Source: Pedobacter psychrodurus
GTDB taxonomy: Bacteria; Bacteroidota; Bacteroidia; Sphingobacteriales; Sphingobacteriaceae
Reading direction: 5' to 3'
DNA: 64,000 nt
Assembly: GCF_004331735.1 (NCBI RefSeq)
Contig: NZ_SJSO01000001.1
Coordinates: 62,001-126,000 of the forward strand
Shown piece by piece: positions 1 through 7,957 of the stretch. The notes beneath the pieces were generated by a model, which did not search any database, was not told the origin of the DNA, and saw only the letters and a list, made by a program, of their open reading frames with translations. Both the position numbers and the translations under genes were made by a program. Every line of letters starts with the position of its first letter. The stretch's first letter is position 1.

Positions 1-254
1 CCTAAAATGTTCCAGAATAAAGAGTGATTATAATGGCCACCACCATTGTTTCTAACAGCAGCAGGGAATTTTGAAATGTGTTTTACAATTTCTTCGATGC
101 TCGAAGTCGCCTCTGGCTTACCTTCTAATGCTTTATTTAAGTTGGTAACGTAAGCCTGATGGTGTTTATCATGGTGGATTTCCATGGTAGTTTTATCAAT
201 ATGCGGTTCTAATGCATCGGTTGCGTAGTGTAACGCAGGTAATTCAAAAGCCAT
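1..254 (-). CDS. sod: Superoxide dismutase (Fe/Mn type), C-terminus cut by window edge
   Basis: This gene encodes a cytoplasmic iron or manganese superoxide dismutase that converts superoxide to hydrogen peroxide and oxygen. Only the first 84 or so residues are present because the gene runs off the left edge. The visible part starts [20 protein letters not shown] and contains the family signature [12 protein letters not shown], which supplies the first metal-binding histidine, and then [11 protein letters not shown], which carries the second. The residues that separate Fe from Mn enzymes lie in the missing half, so the metal cannot be assigned. The start follows a Bacteroidota-type promoter box about 39 bases upstream. 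Family assignment is secure. Confidence 0.95.
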   Translation of the reverse strand, partial: MAFELPALHYATDALEPHIDKTTMEIHHDKHHQAYVTNLNKALEGKPEATSSIEEIVKHISKFPAAVRNNGGGHYNHSLFWNIL

Positions 255-292
255 AATGTTTTATGTTTAAAGATTTAAAAATGTTTCTGTAG

Positions 293-300
293 CAAATATA
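293..300 (-). promoter_or_regulatory. -7 promoter box upstream of superoxide dismutase
   Basis: On the minus strand the sequence TATATTTG matches the Bacteroidota sigma factor -7 consensus TAnnTTTG. It lies 39 bases before the sod start codon, which leaves a short leader. No clear TTG at -33 was seen. Confidence 0.5.
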
Positions 301-447
301 ACATTAGAACGTTAAGATTTGTTCATGTTATTATCATCAAATCGTTTTCTACGCATTGTTGTAAAGTTAAACTGGTTTAAAAGCTGTAAGGTTCAGTGCG
401 ATAGGTGGGATAACTTTGTGAAAAAATTGGTTGATGGTCAATGCGCC

Positions 448-915
448 TTACCTCTTCTTCGCAAAGAAATTTTTCATCAGCGCCGCACATTCCTCTGCCA
501 TTATGCCTCCTTTTAATACCGTTTTAGGATGGAGCAGATTCGCATTTTTGGAAATAAATCCTCTTTTTTCTTCGCGGGCTCCATAAACAATGCGACCAAT
601 TTGTGTCCAATAACTTGCACCAGCACACATTACACAAGGTTCGATGGTTACATATAAGGTACAATCCCTTAAATATTTTCCGCCAATAGTTTGCGCCGCA
701 GAGGTAAAAGCCTGCATTTCTGCATGTGCGGTAACATCATTAAAACGCTCAGTTAAATTGTAGCCACGACCAATAATCCTATTCTTGCTAACCACTATAG
801 CACCGATTGGAATTTCATCATCTGCCAAAGCTTTTTTTGCTTCTTCCAAAGCCAATTTCATATAATGGATATCTTCTTCTTCAGGATCGGTATTTTCGAA
901 ATTGTAAAAACTCAT
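448..915 (-). CDS. tadA: tRNA adenosine deaminase-like nucleoside deaminase (TadA family)
   Basis: A zinc-dependent deaminase of the cytidine/deoxycytidylate deaminase fold, most like TadA, which converts adenosine-34 to inosine in tRNA-Arg; the closely related guanine deaminases cannot be excluded. The 155-residue protein has the catalytic HAE motif at about residues 64-66 (zinc-binding His and proton-shuttling Glu) and PCVMC at 93-97 (two zinc-binding Cys). The frame stays open 14 codons further upstream, but the start at 915 is preferred because the protein then begins MSFYNFENTDPEE, and a promoter box sits just in front of it. The upstream extension would read into a repeat. It is monocistronic. 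Confidence 0.88.
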   Translation of the reverse strand: MSFYNFENTDPEEEDIHYMKLALEEAKKALADDEIPIGAIVVSKNRIIGRGYNLTERFNDVTAHAEMQAFTSAAQTIGGKYLRDCTLYVTIEPCVMCAGASYWTQIGRIVYGAREEKRGFISKNANLLHPKTVLKGGIMAEECAALMKNFFAKKR

Positions 916-919
916 GGAG

Positions 920-927
920 CAAATATA
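920..927 (-). promoter_or_regulatory. -7 promoter box abutting the tadA start
   Basis: Minus-strand TATATTTG matches TAnnTTTG and ends only four bases before the chosen ATG at 915. A TTG lies about 21 bases upstream of it. Transcription from this box would give a leaderless or nearly leaderless message. Confidence 0.45.
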
Positions 928-936
928 GCGTAAGAC

Positions 937-978
937 ATCCGAAGTTTCCAAGGGCAATGGGCTGGTAACACTTCGGAT
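937..978. repeat. Inverted repeat with 9-bp arms, copy 1
   Basis: Perfect arms ATCCGAAGT (937-945) and ACTTCGGAT (970-978) enclose a core reading CCAAGGGCAATGGGCTGG. A related palindrome with a similar core occurs at 1144-1196, so the two bracket the element at 1017-1112. Confidence 0.75.
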
Positions 979-1016
979 TTCTCTAAAGCCGATCGTGGAA
1001 TGTTCTTTCTTTTTGT

Positions 1017-1112
1017 TTGAAGCGCAATGTTAGTGCTAATCGGCTGCTGCAGTCCTGCTTTTCATTCCTGCCGATGAAAAATCGGCATCCACTTCAATCA
1101 GGGCTATTGAAC
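1017..1112. repeat. Diverged copy of the dispersed hairpin element found at 6.6-7.5 kb
   Basis: Aligned with the reverse complement of about 6856-6962, this stretch shares TTGAAGCGCAAT, then TCCTG, then a hairpin with the loop GAAAA, then CACTTCAATCAGGGCTA, all in the same order. The hairpin here is TGCCGAT/ATCGGCA (1069-1087), while the other copies have TCCCGAT/ATCGGGA, a compensating base-pair swap. There is no convincing coding potential. Confidence 0.7.
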
Positions 1113-1143
1113 AAAGTCTGTGCTAATGGTGAACAAATAACGC

Positions 1144-1196
1144 GTAGACTTCCGATTTTCCAAAGGCAAGGGGCAGGCAAAACTTCGGAGGTCTAC
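1144..1196. repeat. Inverted repeat with 12-bp arms, copy 2, overlapping the csaA stop codon
   Basis: Arms GTAGACTTCCGA (1144-1155) and TCGGAGGTCTAC (1185-1196) are near-complementary and enclose CCAAAGGCAAGGGGCAGG, the same core as the palindrome at 937-978. The right arm covers the csaA stop codon at 1193-1195, so the repeat begins exactly where the gene ends and may act as its transcription stop. Confidence 0.7.
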
Positions 1197-1528
1197 ACGA
1201 GTTTACTGCCATTAGGCACTTTGCTTTGAACTGCTGCTAATACGATATCACCATTTTCATCGGCAAAGCCGGTAACTAAAAATTCGGACATGAACTTGCC
1301 GATCTGCTTTTTCGGAAAATTGATCACCCCAACAATCTGTTTTCCGGGTAATTCTTCTAATGTATAATGTTTGGTAATCTGTGCACTGCTCATTTTAATA
1401 CCGAACTCACCAAAATCTACCTTTACTTTATAGGCTGGTTTTCTGGCTTCAGGAAATTCGATAGCCTCTAAAATGGTACCCACCCTCAATTCTACCTTTT
1501 CGAAATCATTCCAGGTAATCTCTTCCAT
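1193..1528 (-). CDS. csaA: tRNA-binding chaperone-like protein CsaA
   Basis: A 111-residue protein made of a single OB-fold tRNA-binding domain (the EMAP II/Trbp111 type). CsaA is described as a homodimeric chaperone-like protein linked to protein export in Bacillus, and it binds tRNA. Family features visible here are FEKVELRVGTI near the N-terminus, KPAYKVKVDFG, SSAQIT at the end of the third strand, the PGKQIVGVINFP segment, and the C-terminal VPNGSKLV. Length is typical. The gene stands alone, and its stop codon lies inside a palindromic repeat. Whether it acts in export or only binds RNA cannot be told from sequence. Confidence 0.9.
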   Translation of the reverse strand: MEEITWNDFEKVELRVGTILEAIEFPEARKPAYKVKVDFGEFGIKMSSAQITKHYTLEELPGKQIVGVINFPKKQIGKFMSEFLVTGFADENGDIVLAAVQSKVPNGSKLV

Positions 1529-1551
1529 AGTTTATTTTAATATATAGCTGG

Positions 1552-1559
1552 CAAAAATA
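1552..1559 (-). promoter_or_regulatory. -7 promoter box upstream of csaA
   Basis: Minus-strand TATTTTTG fits TAnnTTTG and lies 23 bases before the csaA ATG. No good -33 partner was seen. Confidence 0.4.
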
Positions 1560-1606
1560 TAAATTATTAAATAATTCGATTGTAGTTAAATTAGAGTGAG
1601 AATTCA

Positions 1607-1622
1607 ATTCAAACGGTTGCAT
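1607..1622. promoter_or_regulatory. Upstream LacI-type operator of the xylose operon
   Basis: ATTCAAACGGTTGCAT has a central CG flanked by seven bases on each side, as LacI-family operators do. It differs at one position from the reverse complement of the second operator at 1678-1693. The two centres are 71 bases apart, close to seven helical turns, which would suit DNA looping by a dimer of dimers. Confidence 0.65.
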
Positions 1623-1648
1623 TAAATTAAACAGATTTTATAAAAAAT

Positions 1649-1678
1649 TTGCGTTTTATATTTTTCCAACTATCTTTA
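1649..1678 (+). promoter_or_regulatory. Promoter of the xylose operon
   Basis: TTG at 1649-1651 and TATCTTTA at 1671-1678 are separated by 19 bases, matching the Bacteroidota TTG-N19-TAnnTTTG layout apart from the last base. The predicted transcript start falls inside the operator that follows. Confidence 0.5.
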
Positions 1679-1693
1679 TGCAACCGTTTGCAT
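1678..1693. promoter_or_regulatory. Main LacI-type operator of the xylose operon
   Basis: ATGCAACCGTTTGCAT is a palindrome with arms ATGCAA and TTGCAT around the CG centre. It overlaps the predicted transcript start and lies 28 bases before xylB, the expected place for a repressor. Similar sites stand in front of the pectin genes of this window. Confidence 0.7.
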
Positions 1694-1720
1694 AACCGAA
1701 TATTAAAATAGCTTAAAACC

Positions 1721-3196
1721 ATGTATTTATTAGGGATTGATTTAGGAACCTCGTCTATAAAAGTTGCAGTTGTTGACGTGGCTACACAGAAAAACATTGC
1801 TACAGCACAATATCCGGAAGAGGAAACAGTTATCAAATCTTTGCAATCGGGCTGGGCAGAACAATCGCCTAATGATTGGTGGCAAAATGTTCAGCAGGCA
1901 ATCCTCAAATTAAATTCAACAGGCTTATTTGATCCCAAAGAAATTAAAGCGATTGGTATTGCCTACCAAATGCACGGATTGGTTGTTGTAGATAAAAACC
2001 AACAGATACTGCGCGATAGTATTATTTGGTGCGATAGCAGAGCAGTCGAGCTAGGCAATAGTGCTTTTGATGCAATTGGAAAAGAAAAATCGTTAAAACA
2101 TTTATTAAACTCTCCCGGCAACTTTACTGCATCAAAACTGGCTTGGGTAAAAGCAAACGAGCCAGACGTGTATAGCCACATCGATAAAATGATGCTGCCA
2201 GGCGATTTCATCGCCATGAAATTAACTGGAGCAATTACAACAAGTATTTCGGCACTATCTGAAGGCATTTTTTGGGATTTTGAAAATCATGAAATCTCTA
2301 AAGATGTAATGGATTATTATGGCATTTCGGGCAACCTTATCCCAACCATGAAACCTTTATTTTCGGAACATGGATATTTAAAAGCTGATATTGCCTATTC
2401 TTTAGGTCTACCAAGCGGCATTCCTGTTGCCTATAAATCTGGCGATCAGCCCAACAATGCGCTTTCTTTAAATGTATTAAAACCTGGAGAGGTTGCCGCA
2501 ACAGCCGGAACATCAGGGGTGATTTATGGGGTGAGTGATGGCCTTACTTACGATAAACAATCGAGAGTAAACACCTTTGCGCATGTTACCTACTCAGAAG
2601 AGAAAAAACATACCGGCGTTTTACTTTGCATCAATGGCACCGGTAGCATGTACCGTTGGGCAAAACATAATTTCGCACCTAAAGCTACTTACGCAGAACT
2701 CAACAACCTGGCATCAAAAGCACCAATAGGTAGTAATGGCTTAAAAGTGCTTCCCTTCGGAAACGGTGCCGAGCGGATGTTAAACAACAAATATACCGGA
2801 GCCCAATTGTTGGGTATCGACTTAAATCTCCACGATCAATCAGCTATTTTTAGGGCAGTACAAGAAGGAATTGCCTTTTCTTTCCGCTATGGACTAGATA
2901 TTATGAGAGAAAACGGCATGAAACCTAAAGTAATCCGTGCTGGAAGGGCCAACCTATTTTTAAGCGATGTATTCGCGCAAACTTTTGTTGACGTTACGGG
3001 CATTCCGGTAGAACTTTATGAAAACGACGGCAGTGTTGGCGCGGCCTTAGGTGCCGGGATAGGTGCTGGGATTTTTAAAAGTGCAGAAGAAGCTTTTAGC
3101 AACCACCAAGTAATTAAAACTTTAATACCGCAACATTCGGCAGTATATGAACCAATTTATCAGGATTGGAAAAAAATATTAATCAAATCATTATAA
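1721..3196 (+). CDS. xylB: Xylulokinase
   Basis: A cytoplasmic FGGY-family carbohydrate kinase that phosphorylates D-xylulose with ATP to xylulose 5-phosphate, feeding the pentose phosphate pathway. The 491-residue length is typical. The N-terminal phosphate-binding loop GIDLGTSSIKV is at residues 5-15, the substrate region contains YQMHGLVVVD and IIWCDSRA, SGDQPNNALSL and TAGTSGVIYG follow, and the C-terminal ATP-binding segment ends in GAALGAGIGAG. Xylulokinase is chosen over other FGGY kinases because xylose isomerase follows after 24 bases. The gene heads the operon, directly behind two LacI-type operators. Confidence 0.95.
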   Translation: MYLLGIDLGTSSIKVAVVDVATQKNIATAQYPEEETVIKSLQSGWAEQSPNDWWQNVQQAILKLNSTGLFDPKEIKAIGIAYQMHGLVVVDKNQQILRDSIIWCDSRAVELGNSAFDAIGKEKSLKHLLNSPGNFTASKLAWVKANEPDVYSHIDKMMLPGDFIAMKLTGAITTSISALSEGIFWDFENHEISKDVMDYYGISGNLIPTMKPLFSEHGYLKADIAYSLGLPSGIPVAYKSGDQPNNALSLNVLKPGEVAATAGTSGVIYGVSDGLTYDKQSRVNTFAHVTYSEEKKHTGVLLCINGTGSMYRWAKHNFAPKATYAELNNLASKAPIGSNGLKVLPFGNGAERMLNNKYTGAQLLGIDLNLHDQSAIFRAVQEGIAFSFRYGLDIMRENGMKPKVIRAGRANLFLSDVFAQTFVDVTGIPVELYENDGSVGAALGAGIGAGIFKSAEEAFSNHQVIKTLIPQHSAVYEPIYQDWKKILIKSL

Positions 3197-3220
3197 AATA
3201 AGAACCACAAAATAATTATC

Positions 3221-4552
3221 ATGACAAAAGTAGTAACAGGAGCAAAGGAATTTTTCAAAGGCATTGAGCAAATCAAGTTTGAAGGCCTGGAAAGCGATAA
3301 TCCATTAGCATTTAGATGGTATGACGCCAACAAAGTTGTAGCGGGCAAAACCATGAACGAACACTTTAAATTTGCCTGTGCCTATTGGCATTCGTTCAAT
3401 GGCAATGGTGCCGATCCCTTTGGAGGCGCAACACACATTTTCCCTTGGGATGAAAAGAAAGATGCAGTAGAAAGGGCAAAAGATAAAATGGACGCAGCCT
3501 TTGAATTTATCACCAAAATGCAGATCCCATATTATTGTTTCCATGATGTGGATGTGGTAGATTATGGCGACGATATTGCCGAAAACGAACGCAGGTTACA
3601 GGCCCTAGTTGAATATGCCAAGCAAAAACAAGCAGATAGCGGCGTAAAACTGTTATGGGGAACAGCCAATTTATTCAGCCATAAGCGCTACATGAATGGT
3701 GCATCTACCAATCCCGATTTCCATGTGTTGGCACACGGAGCTGCGCAGGTTAAAGCAGCTTTGGATGCAACCATTGCCCTTGGTGGCGAAAATTATGTTT
3801 TCTGGGGAGGAAGAGAAGGCTACATGAGCTTATTGAACACCAATATGAAACGCGAGCAGGAGCACCTGGCAAAATTCTTACATACCGCTAAAGATTATGC
3901 ACGTAAACAGGGTTTCAAGGGAACATTCTTCATTGAACCGAAGCCATGCGAACCCTCTAAACACCAATATGATTACGATGCCGCTACAGTAAAAGGATTT
4001 TTACAACAATACGATCTGTTGGCCGATTTCAAATTAAATTTAGAAGTTAACCATGCGACCTTAGCTGGACATACTTTCCAGCACGAGTTACAGGTTGCTG
4101 TAGATAATGGCTTATTAGGTTCTATTGATGCAAACCGTGGCGATTACCAAAATGGCTGGGATACCGATCAGTTCCCGAACGATATTAATGAACTAACAGA
4201 AATCATGTTAATCATTTTAGAAGGTGGTGGTTTGCAAGGTGGAGGTGTAAACTTCGATGCGAAAATCCGCCGTAACTCTACTGACCCGAAAGACTTATTC
4301 TATGCGCATGTAGGCGGCATGGACATCTTCGCAAGGGCATTAATTACTGCAGATGCCATTCTTCAAAAATCTGATTACAAAAAAGTGAGGACAGACCGTT
4401 ACGCTTCATTTGATAACGGAAAGGGCGCCGAATTTGAACAAGGTAAACTAAGTTTAGAAGATTTAAGAAACTATGCAGCAGAAAACGGCGAACCAGAGGT
4501 ACGCAGTGGGAAGCAAGAATATTTAGAAAATTTGATCAATAGGTATATTTAA
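3221..4552 (+). CDS. xylA: Xylose isomerase
   Basis: A cytoplasmic metal-dependent isomerase that interconverts D-xylose and D-xylulose, the first step of xylose use. At 443 residues it is a class II (longer) xylose isomerase. Visible signatures are FHDVDV at 107-112 (catalytic His and Asp), [12 protein letters not shown] near 194, FIEPKPCEP near 237 with the metal-binding Glu, [13 protein letters not shown] near 281, and SIDANRGD further on. It starts 24 bases after xylB and is surely cotranscribed with it. The following symporter completes a compact uptake and catabolism unit. Confidence 0.97.
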   Translation: MTKVVTGAKEFFKGIEQIKFEGLESDNPLAFRWYDANKVVAGKTMNEHFKFACAYWHSFNGNGADPFGGATHIFPWDEKKDAVERAKDKMDAAFEFITKMQIPYYCFHDVDVVDYGDDIAENERRLQALVEYAKQKQADSGVKLLWGTANLFSHKRYMNGASTNPDFHVLAHGAAQVKAALDATIALGGENYVFWGGREGYMSLLNTNMKREQEHLAKFLHTAKDYARKQGFKGTFFIEPKPCEPSKHQYDYDAATVKGFLQQYDLLADFKLNLEVNHATLAGHTFQHELQVAVDNGLLGSIDANRGDYQNGWDTDQFPNDINELTEIMLIILEGGGLQGGGVNFDAKIRRNSTDPKDLFYAHVGGMDIFARALITADAILQKSDYKKVRTDRYASFDNGKGAEFEQGKLSLEDLRNYAAENGEPEVRSGKQEYLENLINRYI

Positions 4553-4582
4553 ATCTATTTTTATAAAATGTAATTCTCCCTG

Positions 4583-4646
4583 GCCTGTGTCCTCACAGGC
4601 TACTAGCATTTGATTTAATTAAAATGGTCTGTGGAGATACAGACCA
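4583..4646. repeat. Pair of short palindromes of the GGTCTGTGTCC family
   Basis: Two hairpins, GCCTGTG-tcct-CACAGGC (4583-4600) and TGGTCTGT-ggagat-ACAGACCA (4625-4646), sit in the 319-base gap between xylA and the symporter gene. The same family recurs at 44970-45034 and 49407-49430. The rest of this gap holds a short stretch at about 4684-4715 (TTTCTCCGC through GAAATGACG) that is repeated near 38342-38376, and otherwise AT-rich DNA. Confidence 0.7.
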
Positions 4647-4871
4647 TTGATGATACGGCGCTTAATTTTCTACAAGTTTAAAAGATTTCTCCGCTGCTTT
4701 GCAGTCGAAATGACGATAAACTTAGTTAGTCTTAGCTCAACAACCTTCAATTTGAAGGGAGGCCAAATTAATAAACGTCACTTTAACACTTTTTAATTCA
4801 AAAAAAAGCGAAGATTAATTTATGATTTTACTACATTTAGATTTCTAAACCAAATAACCGCTATTATATTA

Positions 4872-6548
4872 ATGAAAAACAACTTATTGGACACGAAGGA
4901 TTACATTGTATTTGCAATCTACTTCGTTATTGTGGCTGCTTACGGTCTGTACATCTACAATAAGAAAAAATCCGCATCCACAGGCTCAAAAGATTATTTC
5001 TTAGCTGAAGGTTCACTTACCTGGTGGGCAATTGGTGCATCTTTAATTGCATCTAATATTTCTGCAGAGCAGTTTATCGGCATGAGCGGATCGGGCTTTA
5101 AGATGGGACTGGCAATTGCAACTTACGAGTGGATGGCTGCCCTTACGCTGGTTATTGTTGCTGTTTTTTTTATTCCGGTTTACCTGAAGAACAAAATTGC
5201 TACAATGCCTCAGTTCTTGCACCAACGCTACAATGGAACAGTGGCCATGATTATGGCTGTATTCTGGTTGTTATTGTACGTAGTGGTAAACTTAACTTCA
5301 ATCCTTTATTTAGGTGCTTTAGCTGTTAGCAGTATCTCTGGATTCGATTTAACTTTCTGTATGTATGCCATTGCAGCTTTTGCCATTGTAATTACACTAG
5401 GTGGAATGAAAGTAATTGGTTATACCGATGTTATTCAGGTATTTTTCTTAATTCTGGGTGGTTTGGCCACAACATACCTGGCATTAAACCTGGTTTCTAC
5501 CCATTACGGAACCTCAGGTATCTTAGAAGGTTATAGCCTGATGACTTCCAAAGCATCAGAACACTTCCATATGATTTTAAAACCGGAGAATGAGAATTAC
5601 ATTGATTTACCAGGATTAAGCGTATTAGTAGGTGGTATGTGGATTGTAAACCTTAACTATTGGGGCTGTAACCAATACATCACCCAACGCGCTTTAGGCG
5701 CAGATTTAAAAACTGCCCGTGGCGGTATTTTGTTTGCTGCATTCTTAAAGTTATTAATGCCAATTATTGTGGTATTGCCAGGTATTGCTGCTTACGTATT
5801 ATATAAAGATGGTGCTTTCCAATCGGAGATGTTGCAGGATGGATCTGTTAATCCAGACCGTGCCTACCCGGTATTGTTAAACTTATTACCCGCCGGATTA
5901 AAAGGTTTATCATTTGCAGCGCTAACCGCAGCAGTTGTAGCCTCATTAGCCGGTAAAGCAAACAGTATTGCAACCATTTTTACGTTAGATATTTATAAAA
6001 AAGTATTAAAAACCGATGCTTCTGAAAAGAACCTCGTTTTTACAGGTAAAATTGCCGTAGTTGTTGCCATGGTATTGGGTGTTATCATTGCACCATACTT
6101 AGGTATCGATAAAAAAGGTGGTTTCCAATATATCCAAGAATATACAGGTTTTGTATCTCCAGGTATTTTTGCCATGTTCATTCTTGGTTTCTTCTGGAAA
6201 AGAGCAACCTCAAATGCAGCACTTTTCGCAACAATTGGTGGTTTCGGATTATCGTTATTATTAAAGGTTCTTCCAACATGGACCGATCTTTCCTGGATGT
6301 CGGGAGTGGGCTTCTCGGTTAAAAATGCAGTGGGTATTTACGAAATCCCTTTCTTAGATAGAATGGGTATTGTATTCGTATTCTGTATTATCGGTATGGT
6401 AATTATCAGCTTGTTCGAAAACAAAAATGGTGTTAATCCAAAAGGTCTGGAAATCGATTCAAAAATGTTCAAAACCACAACAGGCTTTGCTGTTGGTTCG
6501 TTAATTATTATCGGTTTATTGGTAGCCCTTTACAGCATATACTGGTAG
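4872..6548 (+). CDS. Sodium/solute symporter (SSS family), probable xylose or glucose transporter
   Basis: An inner-membrane Na+-coupled symporter of the SSS/SGLT family, 558 residues with roughly 14 hydrophobic segments. Family features include the early segment GAYGLYIY-like helix, YFLAEGSLTWWAIGASLIAS near residue 40, the sodium-site region SNISAEQFIGMSGSG, and the conserved stretch AALTAAVVASLAGKANSIA near 350-365, followed by IFTLDIYKK. Its place behind xylB-xylA makes D-xylose the likeliest substrate, but SGLT-like members of Bacteroidota also carry glucose or galactose. A strong terminator follows 26 bases after the stop. The 319-base gap before it suggests it may also have its own promoter. 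Confidence 0.9.
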   Translation: MKNNLLDTKDYIVFAIYFVIVAAYGLYIYNKKKSASTGSKDYFLAEGSLTWWAIGASLIASNISAEQFIGMSGSGFKMGLAIATYEWMAALTLVIVAVFFIPVYLKNKIATMPQFLHQRYNGTVAMIMAVFWLLLYVVVNLTSILYLGALAVSSISGFDLTFCMYAIAAFAIVITLGGMKVIGYTDVIQVFFLILGGLATTYLALNLVSTHYGTSGILEGYSLMTSKASEHFHMILKPENENYIDLPGLSVLVGGMWIVNLNYWGCNQYITQRALGADLKTARGGILFAAFLKLLMPIIVVLPGIAAYVLYKDGAFQSEMLQDGSVNPDRAYPVLLNLLPAGLKGLSFAALTAAVVASLAGKANSIATIFTLDIYKKVLKTDASEKNLVFTGKIAVVVAMVLGVIIAPYLGIDKKGGFQYIQEYTGFVSPGIFAMFILGFFWKRATSNAALFATIGGFGLSLLLKVLPTWTDLSWMSGVGFSVKNAVGIYEIPFLDRMGIVFVFCIIGMVIISLFENKNGVNPKGLEIDSKMFKTTTGFAVGSLIIIGLLVALYSIYW

Positions 6549-6574
6549 GAGATATCTTTTTATTATAATTTCAA

Positions 6575-6604
6575 AAGCTTTTCTGGAAACGGGAAAGCTT
6601 TTTT
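6575..6604 (+). terminator. Rho-independent terminator of the xylose operon
   Basis: Stem AAGCTTT pairs with AAAGCTT around a TCTGGAAACGGG-type loop and runs into a T tract. It lies 26 bases after the symporter stop. The same hairpin is duplicated at 7061-7090 as the first part of the tandem unit. Confidence 0.85.
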
Positions 6605-7060
6605 GTTTTAACCAAATCCGGAATATAGTAATGCTATTTTTTTGGGGAAAGCAGATACAGCAACATTAGGGAATGATAGTCCTGCTCTCCGTTACTTCCG
6701 ATGCTAATTTAGTGCCGATTTATCGGTAAAGGATCAGAACCACTCCGATCAGGTTTAGGTGGCTTGGAGTGCTACTATTTGTGGTTATAACCGAGAAAAG
6801 AAACTTTTTGGATGATGCAGTTTACCTTGAATAGTAGCAAAGGCATTTCTAAATTAGCCCTGATTGAAGTGAAAGCCCGCATCCCGATTTTTCATCGGGA
6901 GAGGACTTAAAACGAAAACAGGACAGCTGTAATCGACTAGTACTGCAATTGCGCTTCAAGAAAAAAATATTTTAAAACGCTAGGCTTTCAATCTAACAAT
7001 CGTATAAGCTATTTATCTATACCATTGGTTTAGTTCGTGGAGACACAAACCAAGGCGTTT
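6575..7060. repeat. Tandem duplication unit A (486 bp), non-coding
   Basis: This unit begins with the terminator hairpin AAGCTTTTCTGGAAACGGGA and ends with CAAGGCGTTT, and is followed without a gap by a second copy (7061-7551). By eye the copies agree at roughly nine bases in ten. Inside are a TCCCGAT/ATCGGGA hairpin (6882-6900), a GCCGATTTATCGGT hairpin, and a terminal palindrome near 7026-7054. There is no open frame of note. Segments recur at 1017-1112 and 25833-26155. Confidence 0.9.
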
Positions 7061-7551
7061 AAGCTTTTCTGGAAACGGGAAAGCTTTTTTGTTTTAACAG
7101 AACCCGGAATATAATAATGCTATTTTTTTGGAAAGCAAGTGCAGTAACTTTAGGTGAGGTTAGTCCTGCTCTCCTTTACTTCCGATGCTAATTTAGTGCC
7201 GATTTATCGGTAAAGGATCAGAACCACTCCGATCAGGTTTAGGTGGCTTGGACAGTGCTACTATTTGTGGTTATAACCGGAGAAAAGAAACTTTTTGGAT
7301 GATGCTGTTTTACTTTCAATAGTAGTAAAGCACGTTATAAACTAGCCCTGATTGACGTGAAAAGCACGCATCCCGATTTTTCATCGGGAGAGGACTTGAA
7401 ACGAAATGAGCCGGACTGCTGTAATCGACTAGTACTGCAATTGCGCTTCAAGAAAAAACTATTTAAAACGCTAGGCTTTCAATCTAACAATCGTATAAGC
7501 TATTTATCTATACCATTGGTTTAGTTCGTGGAGACACGAACCAAGGCGTTT
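7061..7551. repeat. Tandem duplication unit B (491 bp), non-coding
   Basis: This is the second head-to-tail copy of the unit at 6575-7060, with the same first and last bases and small indels. The hairpin TCCCGAT/ATCGGGA lies at 7371-7389. It fills the space up to the stop of the next, convergent gene at 7573. Together the two units explain the whole kilobase between the symporter and lipoprotein genes. Confidence 0.9.
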
Positions 7552-7572
7552 GCTAAATATGTTCTTGAACGG

Positions 7573-7956
7573 TTACTGCGAACAAGGTCCGTCAGGAATT
7601 TCTTTGCTTATTTTAAGTACTTTCATGACCACTAAGGTAGAATCGAAATCAGGGGAAACTGTTGCGGTATCAGATTTCGCAAAATAACCTTCTAATTCTA
7701 CATATACTGGCTCATAAGGCTTTTCGAAGCCTAGGTTGCTATAAGAGAGTTCTAAGTTTTTTACACTGTCTGTAACCCAATACTCGCGCCCATCTTCACA
7801 TAAGGTAAAAGACTTCATTTCAGGGCCAAAACTATACAAACCTTTAACCGTTTTCAGATTACTCTTTTCTCCCTCGGCTTTATCGTTCCTATTACAAGCT
7901 GTAACAGCTACGCCAAGGAGCACAACAAATACAATTGCTTGTTTAAATAACTTCAT
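7573..7956 (-). CDS. Small lipoprotein, NlpE-like
   Basis: A 127-residue predicted lipoprotein: a hydrophobic signal of about 20 residues ends in a lipobox with the acceptor Cys in VAVTACNRND. The mature part contains GLYSFGPEMKSFTLCEDGREYWVTD, which resembles the OB-like C-terminal domain of NlpE-type lipoproteins (NlpE senses copper and surface stress in E. coli). I make that link from pattern memory only. It starts one base after the stop of the LolC/E-type permease gene, so the two are translationally close and probably cotranscribed. The function here is unknown; it could be cargo of, or a partner to, the lipoprotein export machinery. Confidence 0.6.
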   Translation of the reverse strand: MKLFKQAIVFVVLLGVAVTACNRNDKAEGEKSNLKTVKGLYSFGPEMKSFTLCEDGREYWVTDSVKNLELSYSNLGFEKPYEPVYVELEGYFAKSDTATVSPDFDSTLVVMKVLKISKEIPDGPCSQ

Positions 7957-7957
7957 T

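Noticed and set aside
1017..1229. Possible 70-residue gene between tadA and csaA
   Set aside because: It spans two repeat families and overlaps the csaA 3' end on the other strand.
6575..7551. CRISPR array or satellite
   Set aside because: There are only two long units, with no short repeat-spacer rhythm and no cas genes nearby.
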